Source: Veillonella infantium (GTDB lineage Bacteria > Bacillota > Negativicutes > Veillonellales > Veillonellaceae). Taken from it: a DNA stretch of 64,000 nucleotides. The notes beneath the pieces are model-generated. The model saw only the letters and a program-made list of their open reading frames with translations. It did not search any database and was not told the DNA's origin. Positions 1 to 7,728 of the stretch are shown one piece after another. Position numbers and translations under genes: made by a program. The stretch covers positions 168,009 to 232,008 of the forward strand of contig NZ_PPDD01000002.1 in assembly GCF_002959895.1 (NCBI RefSeq), in the 5' to 3' direction. Numbering within the stretch: the stretch's first letter is position 1; each line of letters starts with the position of its first letter.

Positions 1-130
1 CTAAGCCTCTTTCCGTTCCTACATATAAAACCTGTGCATCAGGGTTCTGTTTCATAATTTCCTTATATATAGTTATTGCTGGGTATATATGTCCACCAGT
101 GCCACCACCTGAAATAATGATACGTTTCAT
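1..130 (-). CDS. murG: MurG, lipid II synthase (N-terminal fragment)
   Basis: Only the first 43 codons lie in the window. They read [19 protein letters not shown], the glycine-rich N-terminal loop (GGGTGGH) typical of MurG, the peripheral membrane GlcNAc transferase that turns lipid I into lipid II. The ATG shares its A with the TAA stop of murD, so the two are translationally coupled. In most dcw clusters ftsW sits between murD and murG; here it does not. The gene continues beyond base 1. Confidence 0.93.
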   Translation of the reverse strand, partial: MKRIIISGGGTGGHIYPAITIYKEIMKQNPDAQVLYVGTERGL

Positions 131-1500
131 TAATGGTGTCTCCCTTCTTGCAACATATGAACACAGTTTTTAAAATCATCGCCACGTTCTTCAAAACAGC
201 TATACCAATCAAAACTTGAACAAGCTGGCGATAATAATACAATATCACCTTGGGCAGCCAGTTTATAACCCTGTTCTACAGCATCTTTCATAGATGAAGC
301 TCTATAAATAGGCTGAACACCAGCCTCTTTTGCAGCAGCTTCAAATCGATCCGCCGCTTCCCCCATAAAGATAACAGCTTTTGTATGATGTTTAACAAGC
401 TGCATAAAGTCTTCTAAGGGAGTCATTTTATCATGACCACCAGCTAATAAAATAACTGATTGATCAAAGGATTCCAATGCTTTTACAACAGAATCTACAT
501 TGGTAGCTTTAGAATCATTATAGAATGTAATTCCATCAAGAGTTTTAACTCGTTCTAATCGGTGTTCAACACCATGGAACTCACTTATAATACGATGAAT
601 GGTTTCTACCGGCACCCCTAATGCATAAGCTAAAGCGATAACAGTTAAAATATTTTCAATATTATGACTACCTGGAATGTGGATATCAGCACTACTAATA
701 ACAGGTGTTGCTGTACCATTCTTTGTTACATAACATTGTCCTTTATCATAGTAAGCACCATTTGAAACCACTTGATGTTGACTAATTTCAAGGATATGGC
801 TAGGTACACGATGTTTCATGTCTGCTACAATAGGATCATCAATATTAAGAACCATAAAATCTGTACTCAATTGATTTGCAAAGATGCGTTCCTTCGCAGC
901 AATATAATTTTCCATTGTCTTATGACGAGCTAAATGATCTGGTGTAATGTTAAGCATAATAGCACCAATCGGTCTAAAATGCTTAATTGTTTCTAATTGA
1001 TAGCTAGATAACTCAGCTACCAAAAAACCATCTGCTGGCATGGAATAAGCTACTTCACTAAGAGAATCGCCGATATTGCCACCAACGCGAACTGGCTTTC
1101 CAGTTCCTTCCAATACCTTAGTTAATAATGTTGTAGTAGTGGTCTTACCATTTGTACCTGTAACGGCTACAATTGGCGATTTAGATAACTCATAAGCCAC
1201 TTCTACTTCACTAACCACATCAATACCACGAGCTTGAGCGGCTTTTACAATGGGAATATCTAGAGAAATACCTGGAGAAATAACAATGCGATCCACACCA
1301 TCAAGCAAGGATTCATCTTGTCGACCTGTAATAATATCTACACCTGCGGATACAAGTCTTTTTTCCTCATCTGCAGGCAGTGTAACAGGCTTATAATCAT
1401 TTAACACTACATGGGCCCCAACTTGAGCTAATACCCAAGATGCGCCTATACCGCTGGCACCAGCGCCAAGTACAAGTATATGTTTATCTCCGTATTCCAT
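130..1500 (-). CDS. murD: MurD, UDP-MurNAc-L-alanine--D-glutamate ligase
   Basis: Cytoplasmic ATP-dependent ligase that adds D-glutamate to UDP-MurNAc-L-Ala. The 456-residue length is normal for MurD. The N-terminus has a Rossmann-like loop ([11 protein letters not shown]). The Mur ligase P-loop [10 protein letters not shown] follows near residue 115, then the central [10 protein letters not shown] block and a C-terminal domain with FYNDSKATN and [12 protein letters not shown], the MurD-specific signature. An AGGTGAT ribosome site lies 7 bases before the ATG. The stop overlaps murG by one base. An 84-base gap separates it from mraY upstream. Confidence 0.96.
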   Translation of the reverse strand: MEYGDKHILVLGAGASGIGASWVLAQVGAHVVLNDYKPVTLPADEEKRLVSAGVDIITGRQDESLLDGVDRIVISPGISLDIPIVKAAQARGIDVVSEVEVAYELSKSPIVAVTGTNGKTTTTTLLTKVLEGTGKPVRVGGNIGDSLSEVAYSMPADGFLVAELSSYQLETIKHFRPIGAIMLNITPDHLARHKTMENYIAAKERIFANQLSTDFMVLNIDDPIVADMKHRVPSHILEISQHQVVSNGAYYDKGQCYVTKNGTATPVISSADIHIPGSHNIENILTVIALAYALGVPVETIHRIISEFHGVEHRLERVKTLDGITFYNDSKATNVDSVVKALESFDQSVILLAGGHDKMTPLEDFMQLVKHHTKAVIFMGEAADRFEAAAKEAGVQPIYRASSMKDAVEQGYKLAAQGDIVLLSPACSSFDWYSCFEERGDDFKNCVHMLQEGRHH

Positions 1501-1584
1501 CTATATCACCTAAATTATCAACAAAAATAATGTATTCCTATCTTATAAGCATACCATTATTTGCGTGTTCCGTTAAGTATTATC

Positions 1585-2571
1585 TTACAAAGTTATAGTC
1601 GCTAAAACGACGCCAATAACAGCTAATACAGCGCCACCAAACCAGAAGCGATTAACAACAGTTTGTTCAGCCCAACCAGACAACTCAAAATGATGGTGAA
1701 TTGGGCTCATTTTAAATACGCGTACACCACGAGTTTTAAAGGATATAACTTGAATAATAACAGACAATGCTTCCATAACAAAAATGCCACCAATTACAAC
1801 GAGTAGCAATTCTGTTTTAGTCAAAATTGCCATAGCTGCAAAAGCACCACCTAAAGCTAAGGAGCCAGTATCCCCCATGAACACCTTCGCAGGGTTTACA
1901 TTGTATACCAAGAAACCAAGGCATACAGCGGCTACAATGGCGCCAAAGTAAGCAACGCTTTCAGCACCAGTAGAGTTTGTTGTAGATGCAGCCATAAGAC
2001 CAATCACGGAGAAAGCAATGGCAGCTACAGCAGAGGTACCACTAGCTAATCCATCAAGACCATCTGTAAGATTTACTGCGTTCGTAGCACCTACGATAAT
2101 TAAAAACGCCAAAACATAATAAGCCCAACCTAGTTGAAGATGTATATCTGCTACAGGAATCCACAATGTGGTAGGAATAACCATAATTTCAGTAATACAG
2201 TAACAGAATATGGCCGCCAAAATAAATTGACCTAGCAACTTTTGCTTAGCTGTTAAGCCAAGATTACGTTTTTTAACTGCTTTTACAAAATCATCAAAGA
2301 AGCCCAATAAACAATGGCCCAATGTTAAAAATAATAACATGCCTGTACCTACATTCCATGGTGCGAAAATAGCAACACCAAGAACAAGGGCAATCATCAT
2401 GAAAGCACCACCCATTGTTGGCGTACCCGCTTTTGCTTGATGACTTTCTGGACCCTCTTCACGAATACTTTGTTGTGCGTGTAAAGAACGCAACATAGGA
2501 ATAGCAATTTTACCTAGCACTACTGTAATGATAAAGGTCACTACAAAGGCTAATAGAATATGATATATCAT
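1585..2571 (-). CDS. mraY: MraY, phospho-MurNAc-pentapeptide transferase
   Basis: Polytopic membrane enzyme that transfers phospho-MurNAc-pentapeptide to undecaprenyl phosphate, making lipid I. The 328 residues contain the catalytic Asp pair in GFFDDFVKA with the following Lys-rich loop, the NAVNLTDGLDGLASG motif, FMGDTGSLALGG, and the HHHFELSGW histidine motif near the C-terminus. About ten hydrophobic segments are visible. GAGGG stands 6-7 bases before the ATG. It lies between murF and murD as in standard dcw operons. Confidence 0.96.
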   Translation of the reverse strand: MIYHILLAFVVTFIITVVLGKIAIPMLRSLHAQQSIREEGPESHQAKAGTPTMGGAFMMIALVLGVAIFAPWNVGTGMLLFLTLGHCLLGFFDDFVKAVKKRNLGLTAKQKLLGQFILAAIFCYCITEIMVIPTTLWIPVADIHLQLGWAYYVLAFLIIVGATNAVNLTDGLDGLASGTSAVAAIAFSVIGLMAASTTNSTGAESVAYFGAIVAAVCLGFLVYNVNPAKVFMGDTGSLALGGAFAAMAILTKTELLLVVIGGIFVMEALSVIIQVISFKTRGVRVFKMSPIHHHFELSGWAEQTVVNRFWFGGAVLAVIGVVLATITL

Positions 2572-2629
2572 ATGAACCCTCTACTCATTAATAAACAGAT
2601 GACGGCTAGATATAACTAGCCGTAACCTT

Positions 2630-3988
2630 TTATTCTCGATCTTTTAACTCTTCAACAACCCGTTCCATTCGCAAGCCTCGAGAACCTTTGACAAGGATAA
2701 CATCCCCTTTTTCACGAATATCGCTATAGGCATTAGCCATTTCTAAATGACTATTACAACGGAATGTAGTTAAACTTGCTTTTTTTGCTTCCTTAGCTAT
2801 AAAGGCCGCAGCATCACCAAATGTGAATACTACACTATAGCCTTCTTCAGCAAGCAATTGACCAATTTCACGATGCGCTTGTTCAGTATAATCACCAAGC
2901 TCAAGCATATCACCAAGCATAGCGATTTTACGTTTGCCTTCTAGTTGACCTAATGCTTTAATCGCTTCAGCCATAGAGGAAGGATTTGCATTATATGCGT
3001 CATTTAAGATAACAATATCTTCAAATGGTACGATTTCTTGGCGCATAGGAGTGCCGGTAAACTCACTTAAGCCTTTACGAATAGTATTGGATTTAATCCC
3101 CAAAACACGACCTGCTACGATGGCTGCCAATGCATCATATACATTGTGTTCACCAATCATAGGTAAGAAGATATCGAAAACTTCGTCATAACATTTGCAA
3201 GTAAACTTAATACCGTCTTTTTTATAACGCAAATGGCTACCAATACAGGTAGCATTACGTTCGATACCATAAGTAATAGTTTTACCTTTAGCAAGGCTAT
3301 CCATAGCCTTAACATATGGATCATCTTCATTGAGAATAGCCACACTATTTTCAGGCAAACAACGAATTAATTCACCTTTAGCTTGTGCAATGGCTTCACG
3401 AGAGCCTAACAACTCAATATGGCTAGTACCAACATTGGTAATAATGCCCATAGTTGGTTCCGCAATCAATGCAAGCTCTTCAATTTGACCAAGGCCACGC
3501 ATGCCCATCTCTACGACACATGCTTGATGTTCTGCAGTTAAGCGCAACAATGTTTTTGGCAAACCAATTTCATTATTAAAGTTTTTTTCAGTTTTCAAAA
3601 CATTAAATTCTGTACCAAGTACAGCGGCCACCATTTCCTTTGTTGTAGTCTTACCAGAAGAACCAGTTATAGCCACTACAGGAATATCAAAGCGACGGCG
3701 ATGATACCGCGCCAAATTCTGATACGCTACCAAGGTATTTTCAACCTCGATACATGCGATACCTTTTACGGCACGACCTTTTTCTACGATTGCACCTGTA
3801 GCGCCCTTTTCAATGGCCGTGTTGATGAAATCATGACCATCAAAGGTATCACCTTTTAAGGCTACAAACAAAAAGCTTGATTCAATCGTTCTTGTATCAG
3901 TAGATACATCTAAAAACTTAATATTGTCGGTATGTGTACTCGTCCCCTCTGTGGCTTCTACCACTTGAGACAATGTAAATTCTGCCAT
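2630..3988 (-). CDS. murF: MurF, UDP-MurNAc-tripeptide--D-Ala-D-Ala ligase
   Basis: Adds D-Ala-D-Ala to the UDP-MurNAc tripeptide in the cytoplasm. I chose the start at MAEFTLSQVV (452 aa), which has AGGAG 9 bases upstream. The open frame extends 15 codons further up into murE, without family similarity. Motifs: DTRTIESSFLFVAL in the N-terminal domain, P-loop GSSGKTTTKEM, NFNNEIGLPKTLL, and NDAYNANPSSM, which is diagnostic for MurF. The start codon lies one base past the murE stop, so the pair is tightly coupled. Confidence 0.96.
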   Translation of the reverse strand: MAEFTLSQVVEATEGTSTHTDNIKFLDVSTDTRTIESSFLFVALKGDTFDGHDFINTAIEKGATGAIVEKGRAVKGIACIEVENTLVAYQNLARYHRRRFDIPVVAITGSSGKTTTKEMVAAVLGTEFNVLKTEKNFNNEIGLPKTLLRLTAEHQACVVEMGMRGLGQIEELALIAEPTMGIITNVGTSHIELLGSREAIAQAKGELIRCLPENSVAILNEDDPYVKAMDSLAKGKTITYGIERNATCIGSHLRYKKDGIKFTCKCYDEVFDIFLPMIGEHNVYDALAAIVAGRVLGIKSNTIRKGLSEFTGTPMRQEIVPFEDIVILNDAYNANPSSMAEAIKALGQLEGKRKIAMLGDMLELGDYTEQAHREIGQLLAEEGYSVVFTFGDAAAFIAKEAKKASLTTFRCNSHLEMANAYSDIREKGDVILVKGSRGLRMERVVEELKDRE

Positions 3989-3989
3989 A

Positions 3990-5480
3990 TTAGATCTCCT
4001 TGAGGGCTGCTCGCGCCTCTTCACGATCATCAAAATGAATCGTTTTATCCTTTAAGATTTGGTAATCCTCATGCCCCTTACCAGCAATTAGTACAATATC
4101 CCCAGGTTTTGCATTTTGTATTGCATGTTGAATCGCTTCCCGACGATCAACGATTACTTCATAATGAGAGCCTTCACGAAGGCCTTCTTTAACGCCTACT
4201 TCTACATCTTTCACAATTTGTACAGGATCCTCTGTACGAGGATTATCAGATGTTACATATACTACATCACCATATTGTGCAGCAATACGACCCATGATAG
4301 GGCGTTTTGTCGCATCTCGGTCACCACCACAACCAAAGACTACAATAATGCGATTTTCTTGAATAGCCTTTGCAGTTTGTAGAATATTTTCTAGCCCATC
4401 TGGTGTATGTGCATAATCTACAACCACAGCAAATGGTTGACCTTCTTCAATGAGCTCAAAACGGCCAGGCACAGCGCTAAATGTTTTCAACGCTTTATCT
4501 ATATCTTCCATAGATATGCCTTCTAATAGACAAGCACCAATAGCAGCCAAAGTATTATATACATTAAATAAACCTGTGGTATTCATAGCTACTGTATAGT
4601 CATGACCATCATAAGAGACAGTGTAACGACTAGACTTAGGTGTCATTTCTACATCATGAGCATTCAACGTACCTTTACCATCAATACTGTAAGTAATGAT
4701 AGGTGCCGTTGTTTTCTCAATTACACGATGACCATATTCGTCATCGATATTAATGATAGCCCCTTTACCAGATTTACTTTGATTAGGTGCGCTAACTTGT
4801 TCAAATAATTTACACTTAGCTGCCAAATAATTTTCAAAGGTCTTGTGAAAGTCCAAATGATCTTGTGTTAAGTTTGTAAATACCGCTGTATCATATTCAA
4901 CACCAGAAACTCGCCCCAATGCCAATGCGTGTGAAGAAACCTCCATTACGCAATGTGTAACACCTTCCTCTACCATTTGATGAAGAATATGTTGCAAATC
5001 CACTACATCAGGTGTCGTATTATGAATTGGATATGTTGTATCACCAATCATAATATGAACAGTACCAATAACGCCCACTTTATGACCTTGAGCTTTCAAA
5101 ATATGACGAATCATATGCGTTGTAGTCGTTTTACCATTCGTACCAGTAACACCAATCATACGCATGGAATTTGCTGGATAATCAAAGAAATACGGTACAC
5201 ATGCCATCATAGCCTTACGAGTGTCCTCTACAGTGATAATACAAACATCACCACTTACCTCTACTGGTTTAGATACAAGTACTGCTACTGCGCCAGCTTC
5301 TACGGCTTTATTTACATAATTATGACCATCTACAGTGGCACCATCTAAAGCAATAAATAAACTACCTACTTTTACAGCACGAGAATCAGCTGTAATATCA
5401 AATACTTTAACAGCTGTATTACCTTCTACATGCGTTGTTTGTAAGGTTTTTACTATATCTTGTAATTGTTTCATATACAA
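3990..5480 (-). CDS. murE: MurE, UDP-MurNAc-dipeptide--meso-DAP ligase
   Basis: Adds the third residue of the peptidoglycan stem. The P-loop is [12 protein letters not shown], followed by the Mur signature NLTQDHLDFH. The DNPR motif in TSDNPRTEDP is the known specificity marker for meso-diaminopimelate rather than lysine. It fits the aspartokinase gene in this window, which supplies the DAP pathway. At 496 residues it is full length. Two starts are possible (MYMKQ or MKQ two codons later); GGAG precedes the first by 5 bases and the second by 11. The upstream neighbour is ftsL, where ftsI would usually intervene. Confidence 0.96.
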   Translation of the reverse strand: MYMKQLQDIVKTLQTTHVEGNTAVKVFDITADSRAVKVGSLFIALDGATVDGHNYVNKAVEAGAVAVLVSKPVEVSGDVCIITVEDTRKAMMACVPYFFDYPANSMRMIGVTGTNGKTTTTHMIRHILKAQGHKVGVIGTVHIMIGDTTYPIHNTTPDVVDLQHILHQMVEEGVTHCVMEVSSHALALGRVSGVEYDTAVFTNLTQDHLDFHKTFENYLAAKCKLFEQVSAPNQSKSGKGAIINIDDEYGHRVIEKTTAPIITYSIDGKGTLNAHDVEMTPKSSRYTVSYDGHDYTVAMNTTGLFNVYNTLAAIGACLLEGISMEDIDKALKTFSAVPGRFELIEEGQPFAVVVDYAHTPDGLENILQTAKAIQENRIIVVFGCGGDRDATKRPIMGRIAAQYGDVVYVTSDNPRTEDPVQIVKDVEVGVKEGLREGSHYEVIVDRREAIQHAIQNAKPGDIVLIAGKGHEDYQILKDKTIHFDDREEARAALKEI

Positions 5481-5529
5481 TCTCCTTTACATGCAAAGGA
5501 AAGCAGCCCAATACGAGCTGCTTTGCCTG

Positions 5530-5934
5530 CTAGTCTATAATTTGCTGTTTCTCTTGTACAGTGCGTTCAGTAACAGCGCTTTTTGTGCTATAAACAAAAG
5601 AATCAGGCAAAACCATCCCTAGTTGTTGTTCTGCGATTTGTTGGATACGAACAGGAGACTTCAAGGAAGCCACTTCAACATCCAAAGCATCATTATCTTT
5701 TGTTAATTGTACTACAGCTTGCTGTGTTTTAACTACTTCGTAGCCCAATTTTGTGCTGTACGCATTCATAACCATCATAATAAGCAAAAATGCAACCAAT
5801 GCAGCAATACCATATACAACTTGCCACATCATAGGACTCAAATCTAGAGCCACACTTGCACTACGTTTTCTCCCTTGTGAAGCGACCAACACATCGCTTT
5901 TTACTTGGCCCACAACAGCCTTTCTCGCTAACAT
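5530..5934 (-). CDS. ftsL: FtsL-like septum formation protein
   Basis: Small bitopic protein (134 aa from the ATG; a GTG two codons upstream is possible). It has a basic cytoplasmic N-terminus, one membrane span (about residues 36-58, rich in I, L, V, M), then a heptad-like extracytoplasmic segment with QQAVVQLTKDNDALDVEVAS and a C-terminal LKSPVRIQQIAEQQLGM. That arrangement and last motif match the FtsL/DivIC family, which bridges FtsB and FtsI/FtsW in the divisome. Its place directly after rsmH is the standard ftsL position. Primary sequence identity in this family is low, so the call rests on topology plus synteny. Confidence 0.85.
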   Translation of the reverse strand: MLARKAVVGQVKSDVLVASQGRKRSASVALDLSPMMWQVVYGIAALVAFLLIMMVMNAYSTKLGYEVVKTQQAVVQLTKDNDALDVEVASLKSPVRIQQIAEQQLGMVLPDSFVYSTKSAVTERTVQEKQQIID

Positions 5935-5955
5935 AAACACTAACCCCTTCCAATT

Positions 5956-6888
5956 CTACAACTTGACGGCTACGCGCAACTTCGCGCTTCTAGCCCTCGG
6001 ATTAACCTCAATCTCCCCTGCACTTGGCTCTATAGCCTTATTCTTCGCCTTCACAACAGCTTTGTGGTTACATACACACATCGGTAGTTCTGGAGGACAT
6101 ATACATGCTGTACTCAACTCTTTGAAAGTTTGTTTTGTAATTCGATCTTCCAAGGAGTGGAATGTGATAACCCCAATTTTCCCCTTTGGTTTCAACATGG
6201 ATACAGCATCTACAAAACTATCATGCAAGATAGCTAATTCTCTATTTACTTCAATGCGAATTGCTTGGAACGTCCGTTTTGCCGGATGCGGTCCATCTTG
6301 ACGCGCCTTCGCAGGTATTGCTTGTTTAATAATTCTAACTAAGTCACCAGTAGTGGTTATTCGTTTTTCTTGACGTGCATTAACGATGAATTCAACAATC
6401 CGCTTAGCCCATCGTTCTTCACCATAGTCACGGATAATTTGCAATAGTGCTTCAGCATCATATTCATTAACAACTTCCTCTGCTGTTAATGGTGCTTCCT
6501 TATCCATCCGCATATCAAGTGGACCATCATTCATATATGAAAAGCCACGTTCTGGTGTATCTAATTGATAACTTGATACGCCAAGATCAAAGATAAAACC
6601 ATCTACTTCATAGATGCCCTCATTTTGAAGAGCTTCCTTTAAGTTAGAAAAGTTTGTCGGTATCGTTAACACCTGACACTTTAAATCAGATAGACGCTGT
6701 CGAGCCACGCTCAATGCATCTTCATCTTGATCTAAACCGATTATCATGCCTTCTGGGTCAAGCATTTCGCCCACTGCGTGCGCATGTCCTGCCCCACCAA
6801 GGGTACAGTCCACATAAATGCCTTTTGGATTAGTTACGACGGAGTCCACCGTTTCGCGTAAAAGTACGCTGGTATGATTAAATTCCAT
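5956..6888 (-). CDS. rsmH: RsmH (MraW), 16S rRNA m4C1402 methyltransferase
   Basis: S-adenosylmethionine-dependent enzyme that N4-methylates C1402 in the 16S rRNA decoding centre. It begins MEFNHTSVLLRETV, the classical start, and carries the SAM-binding VDCTLGGAGHA, the FDLGVSSYQLD block, GFSYMNDGPLDMRMD, and the C-terminal GVITFHSLEDRITK. About 310 residues is normal. Two adjacent ATGs exist (6891 and 6888); GGAGG is 5 bases before the second, which I prefer. It lies just after mraZ. Confidence 0.96.
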   Translation of the reverse strand: MEFNHTSVLLRETVDSVVTNPKGIYVDCTLGGAGHAHAVGEMLDPEGMIIGLDQDEDALSVARQRLSDLKCQVLTIPTNFSNLKEALQNEGIYEVDGFIFDLGVSSYQLDTPERGFSYMNDGPLDMRMDKEAPLTAEEVVNEYDAEALLQIIRDYGEERWAKRIVEFIVNARQEKRITTTGDLVRIIKQAIPAKARQDGPHPAKRTFQAIRIEVNRELAILHDSFVDAVSMLKPKGKIGVITFHSLEDRITKQTFKELSTACICPPELPMCVCNHKAVVKAKNKAIEPSAGEIEVNPRARSAKLRVAVKL

Positions 6889-6897
6889 CATAGCCTC

Positions 6898-7329
6898 CTA
6901 TAACATAATCCCTTCAAGCCCTTCGACTAATTCTTCCATACTTTCAGCCACTTGATCATCATAGTAATCATATTTTTCGCGGCTCCAAATTTCAACGTGA
7001 TCCCCAGCACCGACAATAACGGCCTGTTTATCAAGGCTCGCATATTCACGTAGTGGTACAGGAATGAGGACACGACCTTGTTTATCATACTCAAGCTCAG
7101 CAGCACTACCAAAAACAAAACGTTTTAAGGCACGTACGCTAGCTTTAGTGGAGGATTGTGATTGTAAAGCTGTAGAAATTTTCTTCCACGCTTCTTCGGT
7201 GTAAATAGCTAAGCAGTTATCTAGGCCCTTAGTCACAATGCATACTTCGCCTAGTTGTTCACGTATTTTCGCGGGTATAATCATCCGCCCTTTTGTATCA
7301 ATGGTGTGATTATATTCTCCCATGAACAT
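6898..7329 (-). CDS. mraZ: MraZ, dcw-operon DNA-binding regulator
   Basis: First gene of the dcw operon. The start MFMGEYNHTIDTKGRM is the typical MraZ N-terminus; GGTG sits 6 bases ahead, and a GTG three codons upstream is less likely. The protein (143 aa) has two AbrB-like halves, each with the signature (D-x-KGR-x-x-IP-x-x-R): TKGRMIIPAKIRE and KQGRVLIPVPLRE. MraZ forms ring oligomers that bind direct repeats in its own promoter and can repress the cluster. Matching GTGG repeats stand in the promoter upstream. Confidence 0.95.
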   Translation of the reverse strand: MFMGEYNHTIDTKGRMIIPAKIREQLGEVCIVTKGLDNCLAIYTEEAWKKISTALQSQSSTKASVRALKRFVFGSAAELEYDKQGRVLIPVPLREYASLDKQAVIVGAGDHVEIWSREKYDYYDDQVAESMEELVEGLEGIML

Positions 7330-7358
7330 ACGTATCACCGCCCTTTACTATTCCTTAT

Positions 7359-7395
7359 CCACCACTATATGGTAAATTCTACCACAATTCCCCAC
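7359..7395 (-). promoter_or_regulatory. GTGG direct repeats, likely MraZ operator
   Basis: Minus-strand GTGG occurs at 7392-7395, 7382-7385 and 7362-7365 (also 7359-7362). The first three are spaced by 10 and 20 bases, on one face of the helix. Two lie between the -35 and -10. MraZ proteins are known to bind short G-rich direct repeats with about 10-bp period near their own promoter, so this is a plausible autoregulatory site. Confidence 0.5.
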
Positions 7396-7404
7396 CATTC
7401 ACAA
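7376..7404 (-). promoter_or_regulatory. Predicted sigma-70-type promoter of the mraZ/dcw operon
   Basis: On the minus strand TTGTGA (7399-7404) and TAGAAT (7376-7381) are separated by exactly 17 bases, about 47 bases before the mraZ ATG. The prediction rests on consensus match only. Confidence 0.6.
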
Positions 7405-7651
7405 TAAAAAATCCATTTTTATCCCACTTTTTTATATTTTTCTTTCATAATCTCTATTTTTCTCGTTTTTTCTTCGATACATATGTTCGAAAATAAATAA
7501 TAATTAAATCATAAAAACCACTATCTACCACCAAGAGGAATTATATAGATCTATCTGTATCTAATCCCCACTACAAGATAGCTATCCACTCCATTACACC
7601 AAAATAAAAAGATATATATGGAGATAATCACCACACATCCACACAAAAAGA
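7405..7651. other. AT-rich intergenic stretch, nothing recognised
   Basis: Between the dcw promoter and the adhesin terminator I see no open frame with a ribosome site, no RNA gene and no repeat. The two transcription units run in the same direction, so this is a spacer behind a strongly terminated gene. Confidence 0.5.
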
Positions 7652-7681
7652 AAACCGCGTAGCATTTCTGCTACGCGGTTT
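7652..7681 (-). terminator. Rho-independent terminator of the adhesin gene
   Basis: Arms 7652-7664 and 7669-7681 pair over 13 bp (core CCGCGTAGCA) around a 4-base loop. On the minus strand the stem is followed by a T-rich tract (TTTTCTTTTTG). It lies about 50 bases after the adhesin stop. Confidence 0.88.
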
Positions 7682-7728
7682 CTATACCTACGATAGATTA
7701 TTATGTAACCCATCGGTTGGGAGGCATA

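Noticed and set aside
4116..6301. Several plus-strand frames of 60-180 codons across murE, ftsL and rsmH
   Set aside because: They lie wholly opposite well-supported genes and lack ribosome sites or family motifs.
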